DNA of 64,000 nt from Maylandia zebra. Its lineage: Eukaryota; Chordata; Actinopteri; Cichliformes; Cichlidae. Of this stretch, positions 33,176 through 45,291 are shown one piece after another. A program made the translations under genes and the position numbers. The stretch covers positions 25,429,786-25,493,785 of the forward strand of contig NC_135176.1 in NCBI RefSeq assembly GCF_041146795.1, in the 5' to 3' direction. Numbering within the stretch: position 1 is the first letter of the stretch; the number at the start of each line of letters is the position of its first letter. The notes below the pieces were generated by a model. That model did no database searches. It was not told where the DNA came from and was given only the letters and a program-made list of their open reading frames with translations.

Positions 33176-35879
33176 AGAGCTTGATCCAAAGTAACATCAT
33201 ATTAGAATCCACCTCAGTCTCACAGCAGTTTCTAAAATAGTCACAACTGTTATTCTATTATTTAGTTTCTCTTGGCACGTGTGCTGCTTTTCTGTCAATG
33301 TGCTCAAAATCAGTATTTTCTCCTTTTAAAGGGTGAAAAAGTCCACATTCTGAAACTGATGGAAGTCATTTAGATTTCCTCACTTCGGTTGTGTTTTTTT
33401 AAAAGCATTTCCAATCATAAGAAGCTACTTGGCTACTTATATATGTCGCAATTTGGGTTAAAATATAGTTGCCAAGTTGTTTCTTGGTTGCTAGGGTGAT
33501 GCGTTGCCTTTGAAGAGCCTGGACACAACATATGCTGCAGACATGGACATATACTTCCTGCCCATGACTGTTTTTTCCTGACTATTTCATGTCCTGCGCT
33601 GAGGCCTGGAGGAGGAATTCGGGAGTTTGAAGACCAGGCCATAAGCTTGGCTTATCTTTCCTGAGCAGTTTTTTTCTAAGTGCTATAGAAGAAGATGCTG
33701 TTGTGGTGGAGGAGGCTGCTGCTGTTGGAGAGTGCAGGTCTGCAGCAGTGTGTAGGTGGAACAAGCATCGAAAGGTTGCACTATAAACCCAGTTATAAGT
33801 GGCCTTAGGTAACATGTTAAAGAAGGTAATAAGTTGTTTTTTGTTTACAACAACAGCCTGTATAATATTAGAGGGAGAACCCCAGCGATCAATGACCTCT
33901 GCTGTGAGAGTGGGGAGGAAGAACTCCATCTTTAACAAGAAGAGACCTCCAGCAGAGCCAGGCTCAGAGAGTCGTAGCATACTGCCTCAGCTGGTTGACA
34001 GAGGAAGAGAAGAAGAAATGACTTGAGGTTCATAAAGTAATAATGTTATATTATCAATGTTTTTCAGCATAGCTTCACATTTTTGCTGCTTTGCTGCCAT
34101 CGGAGGCTGAAAGCATTTTGCTGCTGGCATAAAGTTTACGATGGGTGTCTGTGTTTTGTTTTTTTGTTTTTTCATTTTTGATGGAGAAACACTGAAAATA
34201 CTGACAATAACAAAAGCTGTTTACAGTAAAACTCTCTAATTTAGCTTTTTGTTGCCCAGTAGCTGTCGTGTCCTGCCTCTAGAAACTCAGTTAGCAATTT
34301 TAATGCGATTACTGTTTTTAAAATTATTGCACTTTAACAAAAGTCATTACTTAGAGAAGTTGATTTAACAGTAAAATACAGGTTTAAGAATTACTCTTGC
34401 ACTAAAATTATTTTCTCAAGCTGCACAGGTTAAATGAAGATATTAAGCGATGGCCAGATTGCTTAATACCTTCTTACCACAGTTCCCAAAAGGCTGCTTC
34501 CTTCTGGGAACTGTGGTAACATGCTGCCAACATGGAACTTGTACAGTCGTGGATGGCTTGATGCTGAACAAATGTAAAACTGATTAATAAAGCATAAAAT
34601 GCAATTGAAATATGTTTTGTTAACCCTAACAATTTGGAAATTTCTATTAAAAAAAACAACATAGATGAAACGAAATAGCTCAGAAAGCATGAACACGTTT
34701 GCTCAAACATGAAAGGTGTTTTTTGGCCCATCTTTAAAGGATGTCAGGTTTTAATGAATACATGCATGTGTGGTGTGTAACCCAAAATTAATACATAAAA
34801 TCAAAACCGAGGGCCGGAAAAAAAAATACTACGCACACTCTACTATTAAAACTGAACATCAAAGCGACGTAATACCCAGAAAAACACACACAGACACCAA
34901 GCCTAGACTTCTGGGTGGCTGCATATCAACGATGATCAAAATGTGCACATGAATATTTGCACAGATGAGCTTCAAAGCCTGAGGGAGCTTTTGACATTTA
35001 CACATTTTTAAAAATGTGTTTCAAAACTTGCTTACTTTAAGATTACTAAAGGCTTTGCGGATTTCATAACCCATTAATAAAGATCCTTAAAAAAAACTGT
35101 GACTGACACCCAGAGTTCAGCCCACGTGGTGATGCCCTCACAAAAGTCAATTTATCAATAATGAACAAACCCATTAGCCTTTACAAATGACTTCTGGTGA
35201 TTAATGCAGACTTGATGAATAACCTTAAATTGATATACCTGAACATTCTTACTGACCAGGCCCACACATTTTCTGTGAAAGAGTCAGCTCAATTAAAACA
35301 CACAAGGTTAGATCCAGATCAAATCTGTGCTAGGATGTGAAAATTATTTGCATGTGACGTCTATAGTGCCTGTCCTCAGCTGTTTGTGTGGCTAAAAATA
35401 GCTGGAGTCCCCATGCGGCTTCTGCCGGATTTTAGCCACATCTGGATGTTGCTACCTGGTCAACAATCACCCCCAAACGGCAAAGACACAGAAAGAAGCT
35501 GAAGCACCAATAACACGATTGTCTGCTGCTGCTGTTGTGTTCACGCATGTCATCAGTCGATGTTCATCCTACACAGCACGTCTACATGCATCCTGCTGCA
35601 GGCCAACAAACGATGTTCAGCATCGTTGCACTTGTGTAACCATCTGTGAAACGGACCATCTTGTGTGTAATATCCTCCAGTGTTTCAGTTTAGCACCGTT
35701 TGTAGCTTCATGAGCGGGATATGGTGGGATGAGCTGTTTTGGGGGATGCTTTCCTGTAAAAGTCATCTTTATCTACCTTTAGGCCTCATGAGGCCATATA
35801 CGGTTTATAGATGGGCTTGTTAATTTCACGTGTAGCCTAATGTTTAACTGAAAATCTGTGGGTGTACAGATAGACGGCC

Positions 35880-36265
35880 TACAACCAAAGGTTCACCATA
35901 TTAAGGTTCAAATAGGACAGGGGCCCAGAGACCAGTTTGAAACCACCTGTAAAACCAGCAGTCTTCAAAATAAGGGTTCTCCAACCAGTTTGTGAGTGGT
36001 TGCCCATAGTTTGCATTGTCTGCAAACTACTCATGAAGAGATGGTGAGACTGTGAAAACTGAGACATAAACCATCCAAACCAGCGACCACGACCGAAATC
36101 TGCCAGTAATGAAAGCGATCAGGATGAGGTCTTTGGTGCAGCACAGTCTTTGTGAGTGATGCCATGTAGCAAATGTCAGTAACCAGTCTCCAACCAACCA
36201 AAGAACACATTTTTCCTGGCAACCGGAGGTCATCTGGGGGTCACCAACCAGTCTGTATTGACTGA
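35880..36265. repeat. dispersed repeat, second copy of the 18255 type
   Basis: Shares the words gggtcaccaaccagtctg and ttcctggcaaccggaggtc with 18255-18885. The borders are unclear. Confidence 0.4.
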
Positions 36266-36325
36266 AGCCTTATTTGGATGAACTATCCTCGAGGGAGGGG
36301 TGGCACAGTGTATACGAAGGGTAAT

Positions 36326-36767
36326 GTTATTATAGTTAACTAAAACTAAATTAAACCCCTCCCCCCAAAAAATTTATTAATTTAGTATATTATAAATAAA
36401 ATAAAATAAAAATTACAACTAACACTAACTGAAAATGAAGTAAAATAAAATAAAAATAGAGACGAAATATTAAATATTGACAAACGTTAAGTATGTGTCA
36501 GTTTGGTAAAAATTGTTACATGTTTACTGAGACTTTGTCTACAAGACTGCGTGTGTAATACCTGTGTTGATTTTCCTAAATATTACTGATGACATAGAAG
36601 ATAATATTTTAGATATTAATAAAATAAGGACTAAAACTAACACTGAAACTAATAAAAACGAAACATTTTAAAATAAAAAAACTTACCCAAACTAAAATGA
36701 ATTGAGAACAAGAAGTCAAAATTAAATAAAAATAAAAACTAATTAGAAAATTCAAAGCTATAATAAC
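36326..36767. mobile_element. AT-rich MITE with inverted ends
   Basis: The left end gttattatagtt and the right end aagctataataac are inverted repeats (gttattatag shared). The interior is extremely A-rich on the plus strand (actaaaactaaattaaa and aaaataaaa words) with no coding potential. Likely a hAT-type non-autonomous element of a kind common in fish. Confidence 0.55.
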
Positions 36768-36884
36768 TCTGACGAGAGGAACAGACTTCCTGCTTTGAAG
36801 CTTAAAATCCTAGAGTTCAATAAAACACAAATAATTCATTAATAATCAGCTCAAATCTGCAGGCTGATGAGGACGCACACATAA

Positions 36885-37060
36885 ATGTTCCCCCGTCAGT
36901 GTATTTATGTTGGATGGGACTATCCACAGAGGCTGTAAACATGCTTTTTAATGTTGTGAAGTTTTAACATTTTAACACGGGAACATATTTGAAGCACACT
37001 GAACACTCAAGTGGCCACTTGAGGAACTGCAGTTTCTGGCACGTAGTTTGCTTCCTTTTC
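36885..37060 (+). repeat. dispersed repeat with an 18-bp palindrome, copy 2
   Basis: The palindrome ctcaagtggccacttgag is intact at 37006-37023, followed by gaactgcagttt as in the other copies. Confidence 0.6.
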
Positions 37061-37224
37061 CAGCTGTGAGCCCATCAGCTTGTCTTGACTTAGCCTTTAG
37101 GGGCAACAGACAGTATTTGGAGGCTTTCAGTCTTAATATCTACATAGCAGCTTATTGGTTCATGCACCAGTCATTGATTCATTTATAAATAACTGTAGAA
37201 AATGTATTTGCTGTCAGATCTCCT

Positions 37225-37745
37225 TCTTCTTTGCAGTCCTGATGGACGGGATGACCAATGAGGTCACGGTGGATGATGTTTGCAGATGATACTCTAGTGA
37301 GAGCAGGGAGCAGGTGGAAGAAAGGCTGCAGAGGTGGAGGTATGCTCTGTAGTGAAGAGAGATGAAAGTAGAAGCAAGAGAGCACACGTGTGTGAAGGAG
37401 AGGCAGGCAGGTGTAACAGGGAAGCTGCAAGGAGAAGAGGTAGTGAAGGTTTAAAACAAGGGACGGTGTACAAGATAGGTAAAGATGAGGAGAGTGCAGG
37501 CAGGGTGGAGCAGGCGGAGATGAGTCTCAGGGTGATTTGTGACAGAAGGAATATAAAAAATAGACAGGAGAGGCTGAGGTGTTTTGGATATGTGCAGAGG
37601 AGGCCTTGAAGAAGAAAGAAGGAAAAGAGGAAAACCTGTGAGGAGGTTAATGGTTGTAGTGAAGAGGGTTGGTGTGACAGGGGAGGATGCTGGGGTGAGA
37701 TGGAGGTCGATGACCCGCTATGGTGATCCCTAAAAGCAGCAGCTT
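37225..37745 (+). mobile_element. RTE-like LINE relic
   Basis: Near 37239-37300 it reads VLMDGMTNEV and, in another frame, MFADDTLV, the reverse-transcriptase FADD active-site block. Further on come AEMSLRVICDRRNIKNRQER and LRCFGYVQRR (family: MRWFGHVQRR). Frameshifts and lost 5' part make it a pseudogene. Confidence 0.65.
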
Positions 37746-39335
37746 TTTCCTTTTTGGAAAATTTAACCCCTTTTTTGTTCTCCACGCCGTCTGTTTACCT
37801 GCATGCTGCAAAAGCCCGCTCAAGCATGATTGGTCAGCAGCATCCAGACACTACGCCTGAGAACCAGAAAGTTTCTGTTACTAAAAACCGCTTCCCGTAA
37901 TCACAGATTCTGAATGTTCATAAGCAGATATTTGTTTACAGAGATTGCTTCGTGTGTGCCAGCTCTCTCTCTCTCTCTCAGCTGTTACACAGATAATAAC
38001 CACAAAGCCTTTCTGGAACCAGTGAGCTTCACCAAAAAAGCATTCCTTTGTCAGAGTTTCCTGCACCATCACCACTCAGTTTTTAATATGTATATTATGC
38101 AATATGTATATTTAATATGTATGTAATAGCTATTTAAGTCATCATTTGTCTAGAGATATTTACAGCAGCTACTTGGAGACTGTAAGAGCCATGAGAATCA
38201 AAAGTGGTAAAGTGGTGGGTTATGAAACCAAAAGCTCAAAGATGCTGAAAAGCTCCACTGAGCTGAGGGGCCGAGTAGCAGTATAGTGATAACAGCTGCT
38301 GTAATTTGTTATCAATATTTACTTATTGATTACACAAATGAGATAAAATTCATCCCGTGAGACTTGGCAGCACTAAACTTTTATTTCATTATCTTGGGTT
38401 TTATTGTTTTCTGTGCCAAACATCCTCTTAATAAGCCGGTGTTATCAGATATTTATTCACAGATATTCAGCATTAGAATAAAAAAACAGATGTCACATGA
38501 ATGGGAGCTCTGTGCACAAAGCACATGCAGCACATTGTTCTTCCTTCGGGCCCCGCTGAAACGAGATGAAACAGACAAATGTTATCCAACGCCGTGGCCT
38601 CATCCAGTACATTCCTGCTATACTGTGAGCACTTTGGTAGACTGAGCTGTGCGTTGCCATGGAAACCAGTGCTGCTCAAGCTCATAATATTCCCCCGTGA
38701 ATGGAGAGCAGAACGGCTTCAGCACAGCCATTTGTTCCAGTGGTAGGAACGCTGATGGTGGTGGCTTAGGATCGTATGTGCGGAGTAAAGGAAATCAATG
38801 CTGATCTCAGGACAGTCCGAGGCGCAGGCTCGGGCGGAGGGGTGGGAGGTGTGGGAGGTCGGGGGGAGAAACTCCTAATGTGACACACTTATCAGAGGGA
38901 TCACACAACAAGCCCCGCTGTGTTCAGTTTTCAGCACCACACGCAGAACAAAAACGGACAGGACGGCGCAGCAGGGACCTTTAAGGAGGAGAGGTCAGGT
39001 TCAGGAAGTTTAAGAGGCTGAGGGGTTTACAGAGTGCAGCCTTCCTTAAATCTGACTCAAGGTTATTTTTTTCCTATTTTCTTTTTCTTTTCTTTTTTTT
39101 TTTTTACCAAATGCAATTAGTGTCGGTTCTTATCTGCAGCTCTGTCCGAAAGGATGATGATGAGGCCCGATTTCAACATTTGTCCTGGATATCGTATTAT
39201 AGACCACTCTCTGGCCAAGCAGTCAACCTTTTTTCACACAATTTGTTTTACATCTATAAAAACACAATATGCACAGCCTCAAGGAAGTACAAAAAATTGG
39301 GATGATATAATTTTAATTGCCATGGCTATTTCAAG

Positions 39336-39425
39336 GGCCCTGTGATAGGATGGCGAGCTTTCCAGGATCTGCCCTGCCTGGCATAAGCTCGAGCTCTCCC
39401 ATGACCTGAAACTGGATGGATGGAT
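39336..39425 (+). mobile_element. LINE 3' tail fragment
   Basis: It runs from ccctgtgataggatggcgag to ctggatggatggatt, matching in reverse the tail at 55400-55527. It ends in the GGAT repeats typical of the family. Confidence 0.55.
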
Positions 39426-40439
39426 TTTATATCACAATATTTACCATAAACCACCAGAAAAGAATTTCAAACTAGTGTAAAATAATTAAATGATTGGGCC
39501 TTAAATTATAGGCTAGATGAGGGCAGTTCAATAACATTGACAGAATCACTCCTCCTAACTAAACTCCACCTTCAGAGCGAGCAAATGAAATAACAAAGCA
39601 ACTCTTTCATTTCTGTGTCTTTAAAAGTTCTATTTTTATGTGAAGTTTAACCTTGCAGGACCAACTTTATAACTCCCCGAGTTAATTTTGTGCAACCACA
39701 GTGTGGATTAAAGAACCAGTTCAGTTGAGAACTGGTTCCAAATTGTCCTCAGAGCTCAATTTATTTATTTTTGTCAATGTGGGCATGTTTTTCTGACAGT
39801 TGTGCATTTCATAACAATGACGTCAAACTCGAGCCAGCGGAGCTTTTTGGACACCTGAGTCTCATGCGAGCCTTTTATTCTGCTCTTTTTTTAGCGTTCA
39901 TACTCAGAGATCATACAACATGTGTAGGCTGCAGGAAGCAGATCAGGGATCATTAAGAGATTCGATATCGAGAGCATGACCCATGGATAGAGTGAATAAT
40001 GACATTAATATCTTAATAATGTCTGTCAAACAAAATGACTCGGGCTATAGACCCCCTTTTTTCTCCTAATCCTCAGAGGTCCTGACATGAACCGAGTGAT
40101 AATTCTTCTGCTCTAATTTAACCTTGTGAGGTCTCCCTATGTGACCCTATGTTATCTGAATTTCCATATTGATGCTTTATTTTAAAATATACTCCAAAGT
40201 CTCAGTTAGATTTTGTTGAATCTATTCTTCATGCTTCAGTCTTGAGCCACTCCTTATTTCTCCAGGCTTCCTGAAGGTCCAACGTTTGTCTTTGGACATT
40301 GGCTCCTTTTTCACTCAGAAGAATATTTTTTTGTGTTATTGTTTCGTAAGCCATTTAATGCTGACCTATGAATCATTCAAGCATAAAAAAGACAACTAAC
40401 TTAAGGGATGAACCAGTGTTGAGTTTATGGTATCTTTAG

Positions 40440-40680
40440 GTGTTTTGTTACTTAGTGTTTCTTTAGTTGAATCTCTGAAAAATGCCAAAAGTAACAGTTT
40501 GACAGACATAAAATTCTATTTTTGCACCAAGAAGATGATTTCCAAACGGTGGCATATCTCAGCATGCTGTGCGGTTTGTTCTTAAAACTTTTGAAGAAGC
40601 TGGACAAGTGGAAGACAAAAGAAGAAGTGGCAGGGCTAAAAAGCTATGAATAGCGGAGGTTAAATAGCATCACCTTATTT
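40440..40680 (+). mobile_element. Tc1-like transposase fragment
   Basis: The block tctcagcatgctgtgcggtt, then gctggacaagtggaagacaa and gaagaagtggcagggctaaa, corresponds to the N-terminal DNA-binding part of a Tc1 transposase. No open frame remains. Confidence 0.5.
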
Positions 40681-43600
40681 TTACATCGCTTGAAAGCCGG
40701 AAATGTCATGATCCAAATGGTGTAACTATTTTATAATAGCAATATTGCAGCAGCTGCACAAATTCCTCATTTTCTTAAAAGAGTGTTTCAGTTTTTCTGA
40801 TGTCATTTGACAACTCTCATGTCACATACACACAGTTTTCCAAGCTTTTAGTTAAAAAAGAGACTGGATGGTCTCTGGTGTAGCTCACTGGGTTGACTAC
40901 ATGACCCACTGCCATAAGACTAATGCAGAGGCTATTTAATGCCTGTCTTCTCTGTACTATCCTGTTGCAATGACTGAAAAATCCCAACAAGTGCCCAACT
41001 TTAAAAGTGTTGCTTAAAAACTTATGTATGAGTATTTTGTACATGCATGAGTTTTCCTGTCCAAGCCTCTTTGCCACAACAGTACAGCACACACAGAATA
41101 CTCCACTGTACACAATGCTTTGTTGGGAAACTAAGTTAAATCTCCAACCTGAGCTAAAAGTGCCGTCTTAAAAGGGCTGTCAGGATACGAAGTGAGTTTG
41201 GGTGATGGCTCTCAATCTCACTTCGCAGTATGGCTTCCTCGTGGCTGCCGGGGAGCTCCTCAGCACCCACGGAGCTGAATTACAACCTGAATTCGGTGTT
41301 ACACACTTGCTCTGCACTGGATGAGTTACTGTGACAAAGCGTAGTTTGCTGTTGGCAGCGTAGGCGGTGACACGTTTTCCCTCAGCTGCACCCGAAGCTG
41401 CACGGATTCACGCTGAGCCTGTTTATTAGCGGTGGTGAATCTGCGCACTAGGCTTTAAACAATGGCAGAGTAGGAGGTCTATTGTTTATGATATTATTTG
41501 CATGCGTGCCTTGTTTGTGTAGCTGCCACTCACACTGTCCACACTAAGTTGGTTTAATTTGTAAATGCATCTGTAAGCACTCCTTCCAGACATTTTCCTT
41601 TTTCACAAAAGCAGCTTCAACTGAGAGAATGTAAAGAGCGGACAACCTGTAGACTTCGACGTGATCTTTGAGAGGCTCGATAAAGAGCCTGCCTTGTATT
41701 ACTGTGACTAAACTGGATGTAGCGTTTTGTTGTGTTTCATTTCTGCCGCATCTAATTTGGTAGAGTTGCAGTTGAGAATTTATAGAACAGCCTCAGTGTT
41801 TACTGACTCATCGAGTATGGCTGTTACTTACTGAACCTCTCTGGCCTCGTGTTGGCAATCTGTCTGCATTTATAAATTCAACAACAATTATTTGCAACTT
41901 TTTTACTGTCAGCAGAAGTCAAACCCGAGTTGTTCAGAGACAGGTTGTCTTCCACTCAGTGATGTGCACAATCACCCTGAATGTGATTGCACAGGTTGAG
42001 GTTGAGCGTTGGTGCACGCTTGACCTTTGGGTGTCCAGTTAGATCACCATAGCTACTTTCAGTCTGTCTCTGAGCGTGAAAAATTCAGTGCAACCACCGA
42101 TTTAGTCTGAAGGATGACTCTGTCCTATTTTCACTGTAGTGTGACTGAGACATTTGTCTTTTTTTGTTAGTCCTCTGTAGTGTGTAAGTTCTAGTTTAGC
42201 GTTTTGGAGTCTGATATTTGAGTTAGGTCTTTGTATTTGGTTTATTATTATACCTGCCACAGTTTCCCATGTTCAGTGAGTTTCCTTAGTTTAGTTCTCT
42301 TCTTATTACCTGTTTCATTTTGTCAGGTGTTTTGTGACTGATTTGACAATGAGGACATTGAGTGTCCTCAGTGTCTCCACCTGTGACTCATTTCCCCAGC
42401 TCCCTCCACTTTGATCATTACCATGTGGTTAAATAGTCCAGTCCTTCACTTCAGTGTTTATCAAAGCATCTGTGTTACCTTCCTACTCTGGATTTTTCTG
42501 TTTATTTCCCTTGTGGACTTAACCTAATAAAAGGTGCATTTTTGTTACTTCTGCCTGCTCTTTGGGTCTTGCATTCAACAAACTGTGAGACAAGCTCAGA
42601 CATCAGACTGCTTTCTTCTATTGGCTCTATATGATGTTTTCTGGGGATATCCCTAATATGGTCACATCAATGCACAAATGCACTTGCTGCCTCTATTTGC
42701 GAGCAACGTGTGATTAAAGGGAGAAGAGCTAAAGCCCCAAAGCCCAGTAATAGAAATAAAGATTATTTTAAACCATGAATCATGCAAAGCTACTATAGTA
42801 GAGGCCAATAAAGAAAACATGCAGTTGGGATGTCCATTTAAGGGTAAGATTTATGACAGAAGCTGTACATTTAAATTCAGTTTGTGGGTTTTAATCGGGG
42901 CAGCATAGCAGCTCAAGAACAAGTGTTGATTAATGTGTTGTTTAGTACAATCTGTAGTAGTCTGGGAAGTGAGACGGAAGAAAATATGCATTACAAAAAT
43001 GTCGATTTGCATTAATTTAATTTGTTGTTAGTTTCTTTGTGGGCAGAGGTCAACGGAAATACGATCAGGAACGCTAATTTCCACACACAAATGGTTTCAT
43101 TGTTATTGCAGATGGCGCCGTGGAATTAAATTTAAATTGCTAATCTAACCAAAGCAGTAAAAAGTATGAATTCAGCACTGATGTACGCACAGCAGTGAAA
43201 GCCATTTAACGTTGGGAATAACAATATACTATTGCTTAGTTGTAATTGTTTTCCATAATGAATCTGAGCTGAGTGACGTGTTTTCCAAAGCTACTTCTGA
43301 ATCGTATTGTTCGGGTGGCATTTTCATTAAAAGCCCCACTCTTGACAGTGTGGATAATTCATGTCCAAATGAAAAAAATAATTAACCCTCTGTGCCAACC
43401 AAGCCAGAGGAGCTTTCTTCTTTTTACCATAATTCTTCGATTGTTTATGCTTTCAAACTAATTCAGACATCTCCGTGAAAATAGCCCACCACTGCTCCAC
43501 GTCAAGTACAATTTGTTATGGTGATGATGTTGTTTTGGGCGAGTCGTAGCAGCTCCAGGAAACTGAAGGGGAGAAGGGTTGAACAACTGGAGATGGCTGA

Positions 43601-44373
43601 TTGGTGAAAAACCCAGTGTGAAAAAATGACTTGTGCAGGCTCATATTATCTTGTTTTCACCGTAATTAGACAGATCTAATATATTTAAAATTTAAGTTCC
43701 AATTACAAACGTAAACAACTATAAAATATTTGTTATTTTATATGTGTGTTTTCTGAAAAGAAAAAACAAATACATCTCAAATTATTTATGCTCAAAATGC
43801 TGACTTTAAGTAATTTGTTTACATGTAAATTTCCTGCGTGATTTTGTTACACTTACACTGTGAAACATTGAAGTTAATGCAACCTGGTCAAATAAATTTC
43901 TTGATTGGAATGCATTCAGTTTATAACCAGCATATTTTCCTTAATTAATGATTGTTTGGAAAAAAATAAACATTTGATTTGATATATTTTAGTTTATGTA
44001 GCTGTAGACTAATGACATGTGATTGACAAGTTGTTAGCCATCCAGACCATCTAGACCATCCAGTCTGAGCATGTGGTTTGATAGTCATAGTTGCAGTTCA
44101 CTTATCACATGTGGTTACAAAACACCAAGGTGGTATGCTCTTTTACGCTCCAAATGTGGATTTGTTTTTATACTTCCTTGTCTGTCAAATATTATTCTCT
44201 AAAACACCACACTGCATCTAAAGTAAAATAACGCCAAATGAGGTACCCATCGTATTGATTGTATTGAAATATTAATAAGTTAGATCCTGAACAACCGTCT
44301 AGATGTGTCACCATCATCTTAGAGTTCCTGCACTTGCTAACTCATGATCACTGCTGTGTTCTTCCTCTTGCAG

Positions 44374-45291
44374 GCTTGAATCCACCGAGAAACCCCATGG
44401 AGCAGGATGTGGAGAGCCCAATAATCAGAAAGCCCAAGTTGCCAAAGCAGGCCAGAGAGGACCTGCCTAAACACCTGGCAGAAATCGACCGGGTGAAAAA
44501 GATTCAGCGGTATGTCCAGAAAGATGGGAAGTGCAACGTCCATCACGGAAACGTCCGAGAGACATACCGCTATCTGACAGACATTTTTACCACACTGGTA
44601 GATCTCAAGTGGAGGTTTAACCTCTTCATCTTTGTGTTGGTGTACACGGTGACATGGCTCTTCTTTGGCTTCATGTGGTGGCTTATTGCCTACCTCCGGG
44701 GTGATCTGGACCATATAGCAGACAACCAGTGGACTCCGTGTGTCAATAACCTCAACGGGTTTGTATCAGCGTTTCTGTTCTCCATTGAAACAGAGACCAC
44801 CATTGGTTATGGATACAGAGTGATCACGGACAAATGCCCCGAGGGAATAGTGCTGCTTTTAGTTCAGTCAGTGCTGGGATCTATCGTGAATGCCTTCATG
44901 GTGGGTTGCATGTTTGTTAAGATCTCACAGCCCAAGAAACGGGCTGAAACACTAGTGTTTTCCACCAATGCGGTCATCTCCATGAGAGATGGTCGGCTGT
45001 GCCTGATGTTCAGAGTTGGAGACCTCCGAAACTCGCACATCGTCGAGGCTTCAATCAGGGCCAAGCTTATCAAGTCTAAGCAGACCAAGGAGGGGGAGTT
45101 CATCCCTTTGAACCAGACAGATATAAACGTGGGTTACAACACAGGAGATGACAGGCTCTTCCTGGTATCGCCACTCATCATCTGCCATGAGATCAATCAA
45201 AACAGCCCCTTCTGGGATATCTCACAGGCCCACCTGTCCAAGGAGGAGCTGGAAATTGTTGTGATCCTCGAGGGGATGGTGGAGGCCACAG
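44374..45291 (+). CDS. kcnj6: kcnj6 first coding exon (membrane core)
   Basis: Exon from the acceptor ttgcag to the donor gtgagt after the first base of the Gly codon in VEATG. Coding begins at ATG 44397; the 23 bases before it are open in frame (LNPPRNP), so a coding join to an unseen upstream exon is possible. The ATG has c at -3 and g at +4, an average context. Confidence 0.9.

Larger units (their letters stand above)
31045..44373 (+). other. kcnj6: long intron 1 of kcnj6 (proposed)
   Basis: About 13.3 kb with no supported coding exon. It holds a repeat fragment (33010-33175), the ggttgcc-type repeat (35880-36265), a hAT-like MITE (36326-36767), a palindrome repeat (36885-37060), an RTE-like LINE relic (37225-37745), a LINE tail (39336-39425), a Tc1-like fragment (40440-40680) and a T-rich dispersed repeat at about 42090-42590. 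The acceptor before 44374 is ttcctcttgcag. Confidence 0.5.

Noticed and set aside
32743..33189. 148-codon minus-strand frame
   Set aside because: No family likeness; it overlaps a dispersed repeat fragment and has no splice or start support.
37294..37785. 163-codon minus-strand frame rich in Ser, Leu and Pro
   Set aside because: It is the antisense of the RTE-like LINE relic at 37225-37745.
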